DNA of 27,080 nucleotides from a virus. The position numbers were made by a program, and so were the translations under genes. Below the pieces are notes generated by a model. The model did not search any database. It was given only the letters and a program-made list of their open reading frames with translations, and was not told where the DNA came from. Shown here piece after piece: positions 4,427 through 13,500 of this stretch. The stretch lies in the IMG/VR virus record IMGVR_UViG_3300020411_002012, positions 1 to 27,080 of that record; one strand, written 5' to 3'. Position 1 is the first letter of the stretch. Each line of letters begins with the position of its first letter.

Positions 4427-7008
4427 CTACTAGAAGGAGAAAAGGTGGTTGTCATACCGATGGGTCATTATGTAGAGAAGTAAATCGATTAACCGATGGT
4501 TACTATAGTGGTATAGGAAATCTAATAACACATTGTCAAGGGTGTATGCCTGACCCTGCGTTTGGTCCTGCTAGAATTATAGATGCACCTGTATATCCTC
4601 CTATTGTGCAACCTACAGGTCTAAAAGAAGAAGATAGAGATGCAGTTTGTTATAATAGTATGATATCATCTCCTTTTCCACCCAATTATGGTGGAGGAGT
4701 GAATTATGGATCACCAGCAAACTATGATGGTGTAAGTTTAACTAACTGTGGTAAGAATTTAAAAACTATTCCATGTGGAGCAGTCTTATTTGACTTTTTC
4801 CCTAATGGATTATCCTTTCAACCAATGGATAGTGATACTTGGTTTGGATATGTGTATGACATGGGTATTAATGCAGGTATAATTGGAGTACCTTGCTATC
4901 ATGTTACAACTGAGGGTTTAGTACAAAGTGGTAATGCTACAGCAGAAGCAACAAAAGGCGAATGTCAACAATGTACTGGTTTCTACTGCACCCCTGATAG
5001 AACATATATTAGATACACATATAATGGTCCTGATGAGACAGGTGACCCAGATTGCCCATATCCCCTTATATTCGCCATAGGCACTGATAGTAATAAAGTG
5101 GTGTTTAAGTATGATGAACTCGCTACAGCAGTTCCTAATGGGGTCTCAGGGTTGAATTTTGTATATACCCAAGATAGTTTAGATGAACCAGCATGGAGCA
5201 ACTATGATTATGGACAGGATCCTGTAGAAACGTCCCAATTAGGATGGGAAAACTCAGAAGTTGAGTTTCAAACGTTTGAAGTTTTTGATGGTCCAGTGTT
5301 TCAAAATGGAATTAAGACTGGATTATCAGTAAAATGTAGAATTAAACCAGCAATTGATGAGACAAATGACCCTGTTACCATTACAGGAACAGAATGGGAA
5401 TTAATGGAGATGATTTCTCCAGGTCAAAACTATGCTGTTAATGACGTTTTTACTATTGAGCACACTCATAGACACCCAAGTGGTGATGAAACTACCTTTT
5501 CTATTGCCTTAAAGGTCACTGCACTCGCTCCAACCACTAGTTTAAGCGGTGGAGCTGCATTTGATGTCATGATTCCTGGTGATATGCTTAATGGACACCT
5601 CGTAATGCGTGTCCAACATGCAGATTTAGACAATTTTCCTTATCATATAGCGTATTTGGATGAAAGAGGGAGTGCTTTTACTAAAGATACGCAGTATACA
5701 TCAAGTCGTAACCACGTAATTACCGCAATTGCAGGTCATGGCATCAAAGATCGTGCTTATTATGGTGGATTATTTGAATTTTTCGATAAATCTATCCAAT
5801 ATACGACTCATAGTGTCAAACCTGGTGCTCCAAACGTGTGGACTGACATAGAACAACCCGATGTTAGCGTGCAAATCACTAATGGATACGTTTCTGGCGT
5901 TACAATTAACGATGGAGGGCAATCTTGGGACAAATTACCGCCAAATTTGAAGGCAGAAGTGCAAATTTCGAGTCCACCAATCGTTACTGGTAAGACTGCG
6001 AAGGCAGAAGGCACGTTTACTAACGGTGTTTTGACAGATGTAAAGATTACTGACGTTGGATCTGGATATAATCAGGATTATCCACCAGATTTTTGGATTA
6101 GACACTTCGATCCAGAGGTAACTAACACAGTTTGGGATGGTATTCCTGATGAAGAAGACCAATATAACGAATTAATGCAGATATTTCGGGATTATGCAGC
6201 AACTGATAAGGAAGAAACTGCAGTACAGAAGAAATTAATTGATTATATTATCAATCCTCAAGATTATAATCCATATTGGAATGATACTTATAATACTAGG
6301 GAAGCGTCAAAATCTTCAAGAGATATGACAATTCCTGATCCAAATACGGAAGTGCAGGTAGATCCTTTTGTAAAACGAGTTATAGATCTTCCTCAAAGAC
6401 TATACAGTCCGTCTGTAATTGCGAAAGTGCGTGAAAATGTAGTGCCTTTAGATAGACCTATGCCAAAAGAGGAGTTAATGGAGAATAAAAATCAAATTCC
6501 AATTGATAGATCTCTATTAGATCAGTTAGATACGGATTTAAAGAATGCATATGCATCACATAATTCTCAAATACAAGAACAATTAACTAATATTACTCAA
6601 GTAACTGGTGTACCTGATAGTATTACCTATGATGAGAATAGTGTAAGGACTGTGCAGCGTAGATTTCTTGATATGCCCCATGCTTCGCCAGGCACTAAAT
6701 ACTATATGAAACAGTATAGATCAGATCCTAGAAAAGACATTTATTTTACTGTCACTTTAGGACATGACCCTGTTGAAAGTGGATGTGGACACTTTACTTG
6801 CACAGCTCCTACTCCACCAAGTGATTTTTCAACTTATGATGGAAGTACTGGTATAACTAGTACATACAGTTATGTTGTGTCAGGTCAAGTGCAAGGTCCA
6901 GGATGTAGAGGTTGGTCTGCATCAGGTCAACAGCATATACGACATCATATGACAAAATCAACTAATACTTACGCAGCTACTGTAGCTGCATACGGAAACC
7001 CCTTTTAA
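4423..7008 (+). CDS. Large probable virion structural protein, spike/baseplate associated (861 aa)
   Basis: ATG 4423 to TAA 7006-7008. The N-terminus is basic (MTTRRRKGGC) and Cys-rich, with C10-x6-C17, C38-x2-C41 and later C181-x2-C184-x4-C189, which could bind metal or form disulfides. Residues about 330-580 contain beta-rich repeats of the PGQNY / GSGY kind (PGQNY at 333-337, GSGY at 546-549) that also occur many times in the giant gene at 10216. The region after about residue 580 is more charged and helical. The C-terminus again has Cys and His (SGCGHFTC, RGWSASGQQHIRHHM). It is coupled to the coiled-coil gene upstream and is 1 nt from the PAAR gene downstream, so a role in the central tail spike or hub is inferred. 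It is not recognisable as T4 gp5. Confidence 0.8.
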   Translation: MTTRRRKGGCHTDGSLCREVNRLTDGYYSGIGNLITHCQGCMPDPAFGPARIIDAPVYPPIVQPTGLKEEDRDAVCYNSMISSPFPPNYGGGVNYGSPANYDGVSLTNCGKNLKTIPCGAVLFDFFPNGLSFQPMDSDTWFGYVYDMGINAGIIGVPCYHVTTEGLVQSGNATAEATKGECQQCTGFYCTPDRTYIRYTYNGPDETGDPDCPYPLIFAIGTDSNKVVFKYDELATAVPNGVSGLNFVYTQDSLDEPAWSNYDYGQDPVETSQLGWENSEVEFQTFEVFDGPVFQNGIKTGLSVKCRIKPAIDETNDPVTITGTEWELMEMISPGQNYAVNDVFTIEHTHRHPSGDETTFSIALKVTALAPTTSLSGGAAFDVMIPGDMLNGHLVMRVQHADLDNFPYHIAYLDERGSAFTKDTQYTSSRNHVITAIAGHGIKDRAYYGGLFEFFDKSIQYTTHSVKPGAPNVWTDIEQPDVSVQITNGYVSGVTINDGGQSWDKLPPNLKAEVQISSPPIVTGKTAKAEGTFTNGVLTDVKITDVGSGYNQDYPPDFWIRHFDPEVTNTVWDGIPDEEDQYNELMQIFRDYAATDKEETAVQKKLIDYIINPQDYNPYWNDTYNTREASKSSRDMTIPDPNTEVQVDPFVKRVIDLPQRLYSPSVIAKVRENVVPLDRPMPKEELMENKNQIPIDRSLLDQLDTDLKNAYASHNSQIQEQLTNITQVTGVPDSITYDENSVRTVQRRFLDMPHASPGTKYYMKQYRSDPRKDIYFTVTLGHDPVESGCGHFTCTAPTPPSDFSTYDGSTGITSTYSYVVSGQVQGPGCRGWSASGQQHIRHHMTKSTNTYAATVAAYGNPF

Positions 7009-7009
7009 T

Positions 7010-7513
7010 ATGGCAGGATTATCAGCAGCAGTTTACATAGGAAGTTGTAGTGGACATGGGCGTTGCATTCCAGCTAATGTTCATGCGGTAGTTAGTTGCG
7101 GTGGAACATGTAAATCTGCACCTAAAAAGAATATTGCAGCGATGGATGCCACTAATATATGGCCTCCATTTGCTCAAACACCTCTCAATGTGATGCAAAT
7201 TGTGGGTAACGTTGTTATTAACGGCAATTTTCCTATTGTCGATCAAGATCTTTTAACTAATCATCCACCATCTTGCACAAATAAGGTAGTAAGAGCAGGT
7301 TGCAAACACCCACCCCCTCCTCTTGATTGCCCTACACAAACTTTGTGTACGGAAGATATTGCTGGTGGTGGAGCTCATATTAGAAAGTGCTTTGCAACAA
7401 CCAAAACCGTGTTCTTTAATAAGAAACGAGCAGGTAGAGTGGGTGATCCACTTGGACCTCCTTGTTTATCAAAGATTGCAACGGGATCACCTAATGTTTT
7501 TATCGGAGTTTAA
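7010..7513 (+). CDS. PAAR-type spike-tip protein (167 aa)
   Basis: ATG 7010 to TAA 7511-7513, 1 nt after the preceding gene. The C-terminus reads RVGDPLGPPCLSKIATGSPN followed by VFIGV, the hallmark of PAAR proteins (G-S-P-N-V-F-I-x-G). An earlier pass contains HAVVSCGGTC and MQIVGNVVINGNFP. There are many Cys and His residues (CSGHGRC, HPPSC, AGCKHPPPPLDC, TQTLC), more than in the typical small PAAR protein, consistent with zinc binding at the tip. PAAR proteins sharpen the tip of contractile-tail spikes (T4 gp5.4, type VI secretion). At 167 aa it is longer than a minimal PAAR domain of about 90-100 aa, so the N-terminal half is an extension or degenerate repeat. Confidence 0.85.
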   Translation: MAGLSAAVYIGSCSGHGRCIPANVHAVVSCGGTCKSAPKKNIAAMDATNIWPPFAQTPLNVMQIVGNVVINGNFPIVDQDLLTNHPPSCTNKVVRAGCKHPPPPLDCPTQTLCTEDIAGGGAHIRKCFATTKTVFFNKKRAGRVGDPLGPPCLSKIATGSPNVFIGV

Positions 7514-7516
7514 ATT

Positions 7517-7663
7517 ATGGCAATGAAAGTCGCTTGGAATAGTGGTGGTAGCTATGTAGAAGCTATACCCAAAAAGACGAGACAAGGAAAAGGAAAACAT
7601 ACAAAATATTCTGCTTCATCTCGTAATAAAGCACCAAAACGACCTCGTGGACAAGGTAAATAG
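7517..7663 (+). CDS. Small basic protein following PAAR (48 aa)
   Basis: ATG 7517 to TAG 7661-7663; ATG 7523 is an alternative start. The product is Lys/Arg/Gly-rich (PKKTRQGKGKHTKYSASSRN, then KAPKRPRGQGK) with pI clearly basic. It lies 3 nt after the PAAR gene and directly before a strong terminator, so it is the last gene of the 3933-7663 unit. I recall similarly sized basic proteins with a GKxTKYxxxSRN pattern near PAAR genes in marine T4-type phages, which supports a real gene, but the role is unknown. It could contact DNA, RNA or the acidic tail components. Confidence 0.7.
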   Translation: MAMKVAWNSGGSYVEAIPKKTRQGKGKHTKYSASSRNKAPKRPRGQGK

Positions 7664-7667
7664 ACAG

Positions 7668-7691
7668 AAGGACTCTTCGGAGTCCTTTTTT
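7668..7691 (+). terminator. Rho-independent terminator with UUCG loop
   Basis: AAGGACTC (7668-7675) pairs perfectly with GAGTCCTT (7680-7687) around the extra-stable tetraloop TTCG, followed by Ts to 7691. It closes the spike/PAAR block 4 nt after its last stop codon. Confidence 0.93.
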
Positions 7692-7703
7692 ATTGAAAAC
7701 CCC

Positions 7704-7711
7704 GATAAATA
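7704..7711 (+). promoter_or_regulatory. Late-promoter-like octamer upstream of gp25
   Basis: GATAAATA matches the T4-type late promoter core NATAAATA and sits between the 7668-7691 terminator and ATG 7741, with 29 nt to the start codon. The terminator-then-late-promoter arrangement implies that gp25, gp6 and the giant gene form a separate late unit. Confidence 0.65.
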
Positions 7712-7740
7712 ACTAAGAATAATAGATCTTTTTTCTTTAA

Positions 7741-8160
7741 ATGGCGTTAAAGTCAATAACTAGCACTGATATGAAGAGGTCTAGAGCTTTTAAGGATATC
7801 TCTATGGGTATTCTTAAAAATCCGTTTACTCATGATATATCACCAGTGACTAATGAAGAATCTATAAAGCAATCTATACGAAATATAGTTTTAACTGCCC
7901 CTGGCGAAAAATTATTTAATCCTAAATTTGGATCTAGTGTATATAAGATGCTTTTTGAGCCTTTAGATCCGTTTATGATTGACTCATTGCAAGTTGAGAT
8001 TAGGAACACAATAAGTAACTATGAAAAACGAGTTACTGTAACGAATCTCAGGTGTATACCTGATTATGATAATAATTCCGTTACTGTGAGTTTGGAATAT
8101 AATATTATTGGTTTACCAATAACGGAGACCATTCAGTTTGTATTAGCGAGACCATCCTAA
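7741..8160 (+). CDS. 25: Baseplate wedge subunit gp25 (139 aa)
   Basis: ATG 7741 to TAA 8158-8160; no Shine-Dalgarno sequence is visible. The protein matches the gp25/GPW family: a basic N-terminus (KRSRAFKDI), NPFTHDISPVTNEESIKQSI, then the family core RNIVLTAPGEKLFNPKFGSS with YKMLFEPLD. The length agrees with T4 gp25 (132 aa). In T4, gp25 is a wedge protein that works with gp6 and gp53 and helps start sheath polymerisation; the fold is shared with type VI secretion TssE. Its stop shares one base with the start of gp6 (TAATG), as expected for coupled wedge subunits. Secure call. Confidence 0.95.
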   Translation: MALKSITSTDMKRSRAFKDISMGILKNPFTHDISPVTNEESIKQSIRNIVLTAPGEKLFNPKFGSSVYKMLFEPLDPFMIDSLQVEIRNTISNYEKRVTVTNLRCIPDYDNNSVTVSLEYNIIGLPITETIQFVLARPS

Positions 8161-10208
8161 TGTTACCAAATAATTTAACAACACTTGGTTTTGAAGATAT
8201 TAAGTCTTCTATCAAAACGTATCTAAGAACTAGAGATGAGTTCATAGATTATGATTTTGAGGGATCAGGATTGTCATATATGATTGATGTGTTAGCTTAT
8301 AACACTTATTATTCTTCATTTATGGCAAATATGTCTATGAATGAGGCATTTATCTCTTCTTCTACGGTTAGGGATAACGTTGTTAATATTGCAAAACTGT
8401 TAGATTATTGTCCAAGGTCTGTTGTTGCGTCAAAAGCTTGTATTCATCTAGATGTTCAAACTACACAGACTGCAGGGTCATATCCTAATAATATTACTCT
8501 TTTAAAGGGTCTTTCTGCTACAGGTGGTAATTTAGTATGGAATGTTTTAGATCCAGTTACTGTAGAAGTTGATCAAACTACAGGAAAGGCAAGATTTCAT
8601 AATGTAAAGGTGCAAGAAGGTAGTATCATAAACTATTCTTACACTGTAGATAACTTTGCAAAGCAGAGATATATAATTCCTTCTGAAAATGTTGATACTG
8701 CAACACTTTCAATAAGAGTGCGTCCAAATGCTAGTAGCACTACTTCTGATAGTTACAACTTAGTTGAGAACATAACTGAGGTTAAAAGTACTGATAGAGT
8801 ATATTTCTTATCTGAAACTGAAGATAAGAGATTTGAAGTTTTCTTTGGTGATGGAGTTATTGGAAGGAAATTGGTGGATGGTGAGGTCATTGATTTTGAA
8901 TATATTGTCACTAGTGGTGCTAAGGGCAACGATACTAGTGTATTTGCCTTTGTGGGCAAGTTTCTTGATAGTAATGCCGTAAACTATGGTGCTAGTGTAG
9001 CAACGCTCACAGTAGGCGATAAGGCACAATTAGGAGAGAAGGCAGAAACTGTTGAATCTATTAAATTTAATGCTCCTAGGTACTATGCAGCACAAAATAG
9101 AGCAGTAACTATTCAAGATTATGAAACTATTGTAAAAAGGATATATTCAAACGCTAAAACCGTTGCTGCATACGGTGGAGATGAATTAAATCCCCCTGTT
9201 TATGGAAAAGTCTATATTGCTATAAAAACTAGGACTGGATCATCTCTAAACGATGCTACAAAGCTTCAATTAGTGTCACAGCTTAAAACATATGCTATGG
9301 CATCTATTGAACCTGTTATTGTTGATACTAAGACGTTATATGTCTATCCTAGAGTTTTTGCTACCTATGATCCATCTACTGCATCTAGAGATGTATCTAC
9401 AATTTCAACAAATATACAAGATTCTATAACTGAATGGGCACAACAGGAAGAAATTAATAACTTTAATAATAATTTCAGTTTAAATAAGTTCCAAAAAGCA
9501 GTTACTGAGTCTGATCCAAACGTAACTGATACTTCCACTCAGATTTCAATTGTCCAGTATATTAATGCTACTGGTAATACATCTAATACATATTGCGTAT
9601 CAACTGGATCACCTCTACTAGATAGTGCTCCAAATATCCAAATTACTGAAGGTATTACGGCAACTGTCACAACAACTACTGACAGTACTGGTTGTAAAAA
9701 GGAACCTATCATCAAATCATCTAAATTTAGACTTGCTGATAGACCATCTATAGATCAATACTTTGAGGATGATGGATTTGGTAATTTAGTGGTTTTCTAT
9801 ATTAGTGGAACTAGAAAAATCATTACAAATCCGAAAGGAGGTACAGTTGACTATAATACTGGTCAAATATGCTTTGGACCAGTTAATATCGTTGGTGCTG
9901 GTGGAAATGTTCCTGTAATTGATAGTAACGGTAATATTGACGAAACTACAGTTGTTGTTACTGGACAAGTATTCCAAATTGCAGTTCAAGCAATACCATC
10001 TAACCCATCCATCATATACACTCCAGATCCAGGTACCGTAATTGAAGTTATAGTTCCAACTATATCCGTTTCTCCATTAGGTACTGATCTACCTTCGACT
10101 ATCCCACTAAATAGTCTTACGCCAGAAAACTTTGAAATTACCCCTACTGTTATTGACATTCCTGATATTAACAATGCTGGCAACTTGGCAAACATCTCCT
10201 GTTTTTAG
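8160..10208 (+). CDS. 6: Baseplate wedge subunit gp6 (682 aa)
   Basis: ATG 8160 overlaps the gp25 stop by one base; the stop is TAG 10206-10208. The N-terminus carries the gp6 signature: RTRDEFIDYDFEGSGLSYMI, DVLAYNTYYSSFMANMSMNE and LLDYCPRS. The middle has the baseplate J-like core (FEVFFGDGVIGRKLVDGEVI, TSGAKGND). The length is close to T4 gp6 (660 aa). In T4, gp6 dimers form the inner ring that joins the wedges and drives the baseplate change from hexagon to star. The C-terminal third is rich in beta-type Thr/Ile/Pro segments (residues about 480-675) and diverges from what I remember of T4. Secure call. Confidence 0.95.
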   Translation: MLPNNLTTLGFEDIKSSIKTYLRTRDEFIDYDFEGSGLSYMIDVLAYNTYYSSFMANMSMNEAFISSSTVRDNVVNIAKLLDYCPRSVVASKACIHLDVQTTQTAGSYPNNITLLKGLSATGGNLVWNVLDPVTVEVDQTTGKARFHNVKVQEGSIINYSYTVDNFAKQRYIIPSENVDTATLSIRVRPNASSTTSDSYNLVENITEVKSTDRVYFLSETEDKRFEVFFGDGVIGRKLVDGEVIDFEYIVTSGAKGNDTSVFAFVGKFLDSNAVNYGASVATLTVGDKAQLGEKAETVESIKFNAPRYYAAQNRAVTIQDYETIVKRIYSNAKTVAAYGGDELNPPVYGKVYIAIKTRTGSSLNDATKLQLVSQLKTYAMASIEPVIVDTKTLYVYPRVFATYDPSTASRDVSTISTNIQDSITEWAQQEEINNFNNNFSLNKFQKAVTESDPNVTDTSTQISIVQYINATGNTSNTYCVSTGSPLLDSAPNIQITEGITATVTTTTDSTGCKKEPIIKSSKFRLADRPSIDQYFEDDGFGNLVVFYISGTRKIITNPKGGTVDYNTGQICFGPVNIVGAGGNVPVIDSNGNIDETTVVVTGQVFQIAVQAIPSNPSIIYTPDPGTVIEVIVPTISVSPLGTDLPSTIPLNSLTPENFEITPTVIDIPDINNAGNLANISCF

Positions 10209-10215
10209 AAGTTAA

Positions 10216-10536
10216 ATGACGACCACAAATAAGGTTTCTCAGGTAGTAAGCAAGCAGTTACCGCAGTTTGTTGAAGATAATCACCCTCTTCTTAATAAAT
10301 TACTTGAATATTACTATAAATCCCAAGAAAAAACGGGATATGGTCAGAATATCTTAAATGATTTCTTACAATATCTGAATATTGATAAGTTAAACATTGA
10401 TATTCTTGATGGATCGACAAAACTTGTACAGGATGCTGCAGCAGATGCTACTACAATAACAGTTGAAAACGTAGACTCTTTTCTTGATAAAAACGGTAGT
10501 ATATTAATTAATGATGAGGTAATTTTTTATGAGAAG
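10216..10536 (+). other. Giant protein N-terminal region (residues 1-107)
   Basis: Residues 1-75 are mostly helical and carry QLPQFVEDNHPLLNKLLEYY, a pattern I associate with the N-termini of large tail proteins in marine T4-type phages. Residues 76-107 are a small beta module (TTITVENVDSFLDKNGSILI followed by NDEVIFYEK). A related module recurs near 12660-12810 (NGEIVIANDEIIRYKEK) and a looser version near 21570-21720 (VLRGQSGTTATAH). The N-terminus is the probable attachment point to the baseplate. Confidence 0.5.
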
Positions 10537-13500
10537 GCAGTTCCTTCTCCTAGTGTTGCTTTAAGTCCAGGTATTTCTTATGATCAGGTAAAGATAAAGT
10601 GGATTGGTCTTTCTAATCCTATTAATGATTTTGATGGTGTCAAGAACTCATTCCCATTACTATCACAAAATAGTCCTGTAAGTCCACCATCTCCACAACA
10701 CCTTATTGTTAAACTTTATAACAAGGTTTTAATAGGTGGAGTTGATTATACTATTGATAATAACAATATTAACTTCACTACTCCACCTAGAGCTAAAACA
10801 GTCTCTGATGGATTTGAATCTACAAATATTACATACTTAAAAGGTTTTTCTGAAGACTCTATTTTAGCGTTAGACGATATTTCTAATAATTTTGGTGATA
10901 ATAGGACTAGTTTTGATGTTACTAGAAATAGTATACCTTACAGAGCAGTAGTTGATGAGTATATTATTGCAATTTATGATGGTAATCTATTAACACCAAA
11001 AACGGATTTCACTTTTGATGAAACTACAATTTCATTCAATTTTATACCTTTAGTTGGAAGAAAATTAGCATTATTTTCTATTGAAGCACCAATTCCGTCT
11101 TTTGGATCGGGTGCAGTTGGATTTTCCCGTGTTAATGAAGCAGGTGCGGTAACAGGTATTGAAATTAGTAAAACTGGAAGCGATTATAGATTTGAATATG
11201 CACCTAAAGTTAGTATTAAGTCTAAAGAAGGATCTAATGCTGCAGTTAGGTCATTAATTAACGGTATTAAAAACACACAGTTACTTGGTGGTGGTAAAGG
11301 TTATAGTGAAAGTAACCCACCTACGGTAAATATACAAAGTCCAACAAAAGAAGGTGGCACACCAGCAAAACTTAGTGCTAAAGTAGTAGATGGTGCAGTA
11401 TCTGAAATAGTTGTTGAAGATTCTGGTAGTGGATATACATTTATACCAAGGGTTACCTTTGCACAACCAGGTGGAGCAACATTAGGTAATCCAACTATAG
11501 TTGGAGGATCATTTAGTGGTAGTATTCCTGTTACGAATGGTGGAAGTGGATATACTACTGCTCCTATAGTTTATGTTGATGAACCAACAGGTGAAGACCC
11601 TATTATAGCGACTTTTAAAGCGGTATTAAACGATAGAGGTGAAGTAGAGTCTATTACTACTCTTAACCCTGGTCAGGGGTATACAAGCACTCCTAGAATT
11701 GCAATTGTTGATCCAGTTGGGGCACAAATTTTAGAAACTAAGGTTGACTCAGATGGTAGATTGGTTGATATTGAAATATTGAGTGGTGGAAGTGGTTATG
11801 ACGATGTTCCATCAGTTTATATTGTTGATGATCGACTTAATGATGTTGGTGCTTCTATTGGAGGATCAGGAGCAACTGCTGTTGCTGCAATTTTCAATGG
11901 ACAGATTACAGATATTAATATAACTGAATTTGGTAGTGGATATAGTCAATCTGATCCTCCAAAAATTATAATTCAGTCTCCACCTTCAGCAACTGCTTCA
12001 GTAGAAATAGGAACAGGTGAAGTTACTGGATTTGAAATAATAAATGGTGGATCTGGATATGAGAAGTGTAGATTTGAAGGATGTGCTAGAGCTGCTAGTG
12101 GAATTACTTCATATACCAACAGTGGTGATGTTGTATTCTCTGGTGAGACTGTAGCTGCTTCCCATTCTACAAATGATGCTGTTACTTGTTTAGATGCAGT
12201 ATTTGTTAAGAGATTACTTGACAAATATACAGAACAATACTTACCAGACGTTCCAAAACTAGATTATGCTAGTATTGACGTTAGAAACGCTATTAAGAAC
12301 ATAAAAACCTTCTATTCTACAAAAGGTACTTCTTTTAGTGTTGCATATCTTTTTAAATTGCTTTATGGTGAAGATGTTTCGATTTCTTACCCTAAAGATC
12401 AGATTATTAAACCTTCTAGTGCAACTTGGTCTATTAATACGATTTTAAGGGCAACTTTAGAAAGTGGTGATCCAGTAAACATTAAAGATGCGTTAGTTCA
12501 GCAATTTGAGGATATTGCAGATGAAAATGTTAAGGATGCTAGTGCTCTTGTAGAAAATTACATTGCAATTAAGACTTCAGACCTTGAAATTTACGAATTA
12601 GTCTTATCTGAAGAAACTATTGACGGAACTTTCATTGTTCCTTACAAAACAAAGTTGGGTGAAGGATTGACAGAGACAACTGACGTTATTACTGTTGACT
12701 CTACTATTGGATGGCCAGAAAGAAACGGTGAGATTGTAATTGCTAATGATGAGATAATAAGATATAAAGAAAAGTCTCTAAACCAGTTTATTGAGTGTAC
12801 TAGGGCATCATCTGGCACAATTGCAAAACCTTGGGATGCTGCTTCTGAAGTTAAGTCTAATTTCAAGATTTATCTTAATAAAGATACTCCAGAAGAAGTT
12901 GTAATGAATATTGTTGGTATTGTTGATGCTCAACAAACTACTTTATCAGATACTGGATCATATTACCTTCCTGGAGATAAACTTACTGTTTCTAAACTTG
13001 GTGGTACTACAGAAGCTCCTCAATTAACAGGATGGTTATATAACGTTAAAAAACTAATTGAAGTTACTGGTATAACTTATGGTGGTGTTAATAATCAGTC
13101 TGCAACAGTAACATGTAGTAATGATCATGGTTTATTGGTAGGTGATCAGGTTACTATCTACGGTGCAAACCCAACCATATATAACGGCACATTCCTAGTA
13201 TCTTCAAGGGATTCCGCTAATGTATTCCAATATGTTCTTCCAAATAGTGCAGTTGTAGAACCACAAGGTAATATTTTAATATCAGTTGATTTGAATAAAG
13301 GTAAGTCAACTGATGCTGCTATCGAGAGCATAATCTCACTTTATACTACTAACGTACAAAATACATTCTTTAATAATGAGTATGTGTATGTTGCTTCTAC
13401 TGGTATACCTAACTACAACATTGGTCCTTTTGTTGGATCAGCACTTCTTCCAGGTAACCAGAGAAAACTTAATAGATTCCCTTTAACAACTCAAACTATA

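Noticed and set aside
7022-7526. Alternative frames over the PAAR gene
   Set aside because: The PAAR frame has a clear SPNVFIG signature and tight junctions; the others have no signals.
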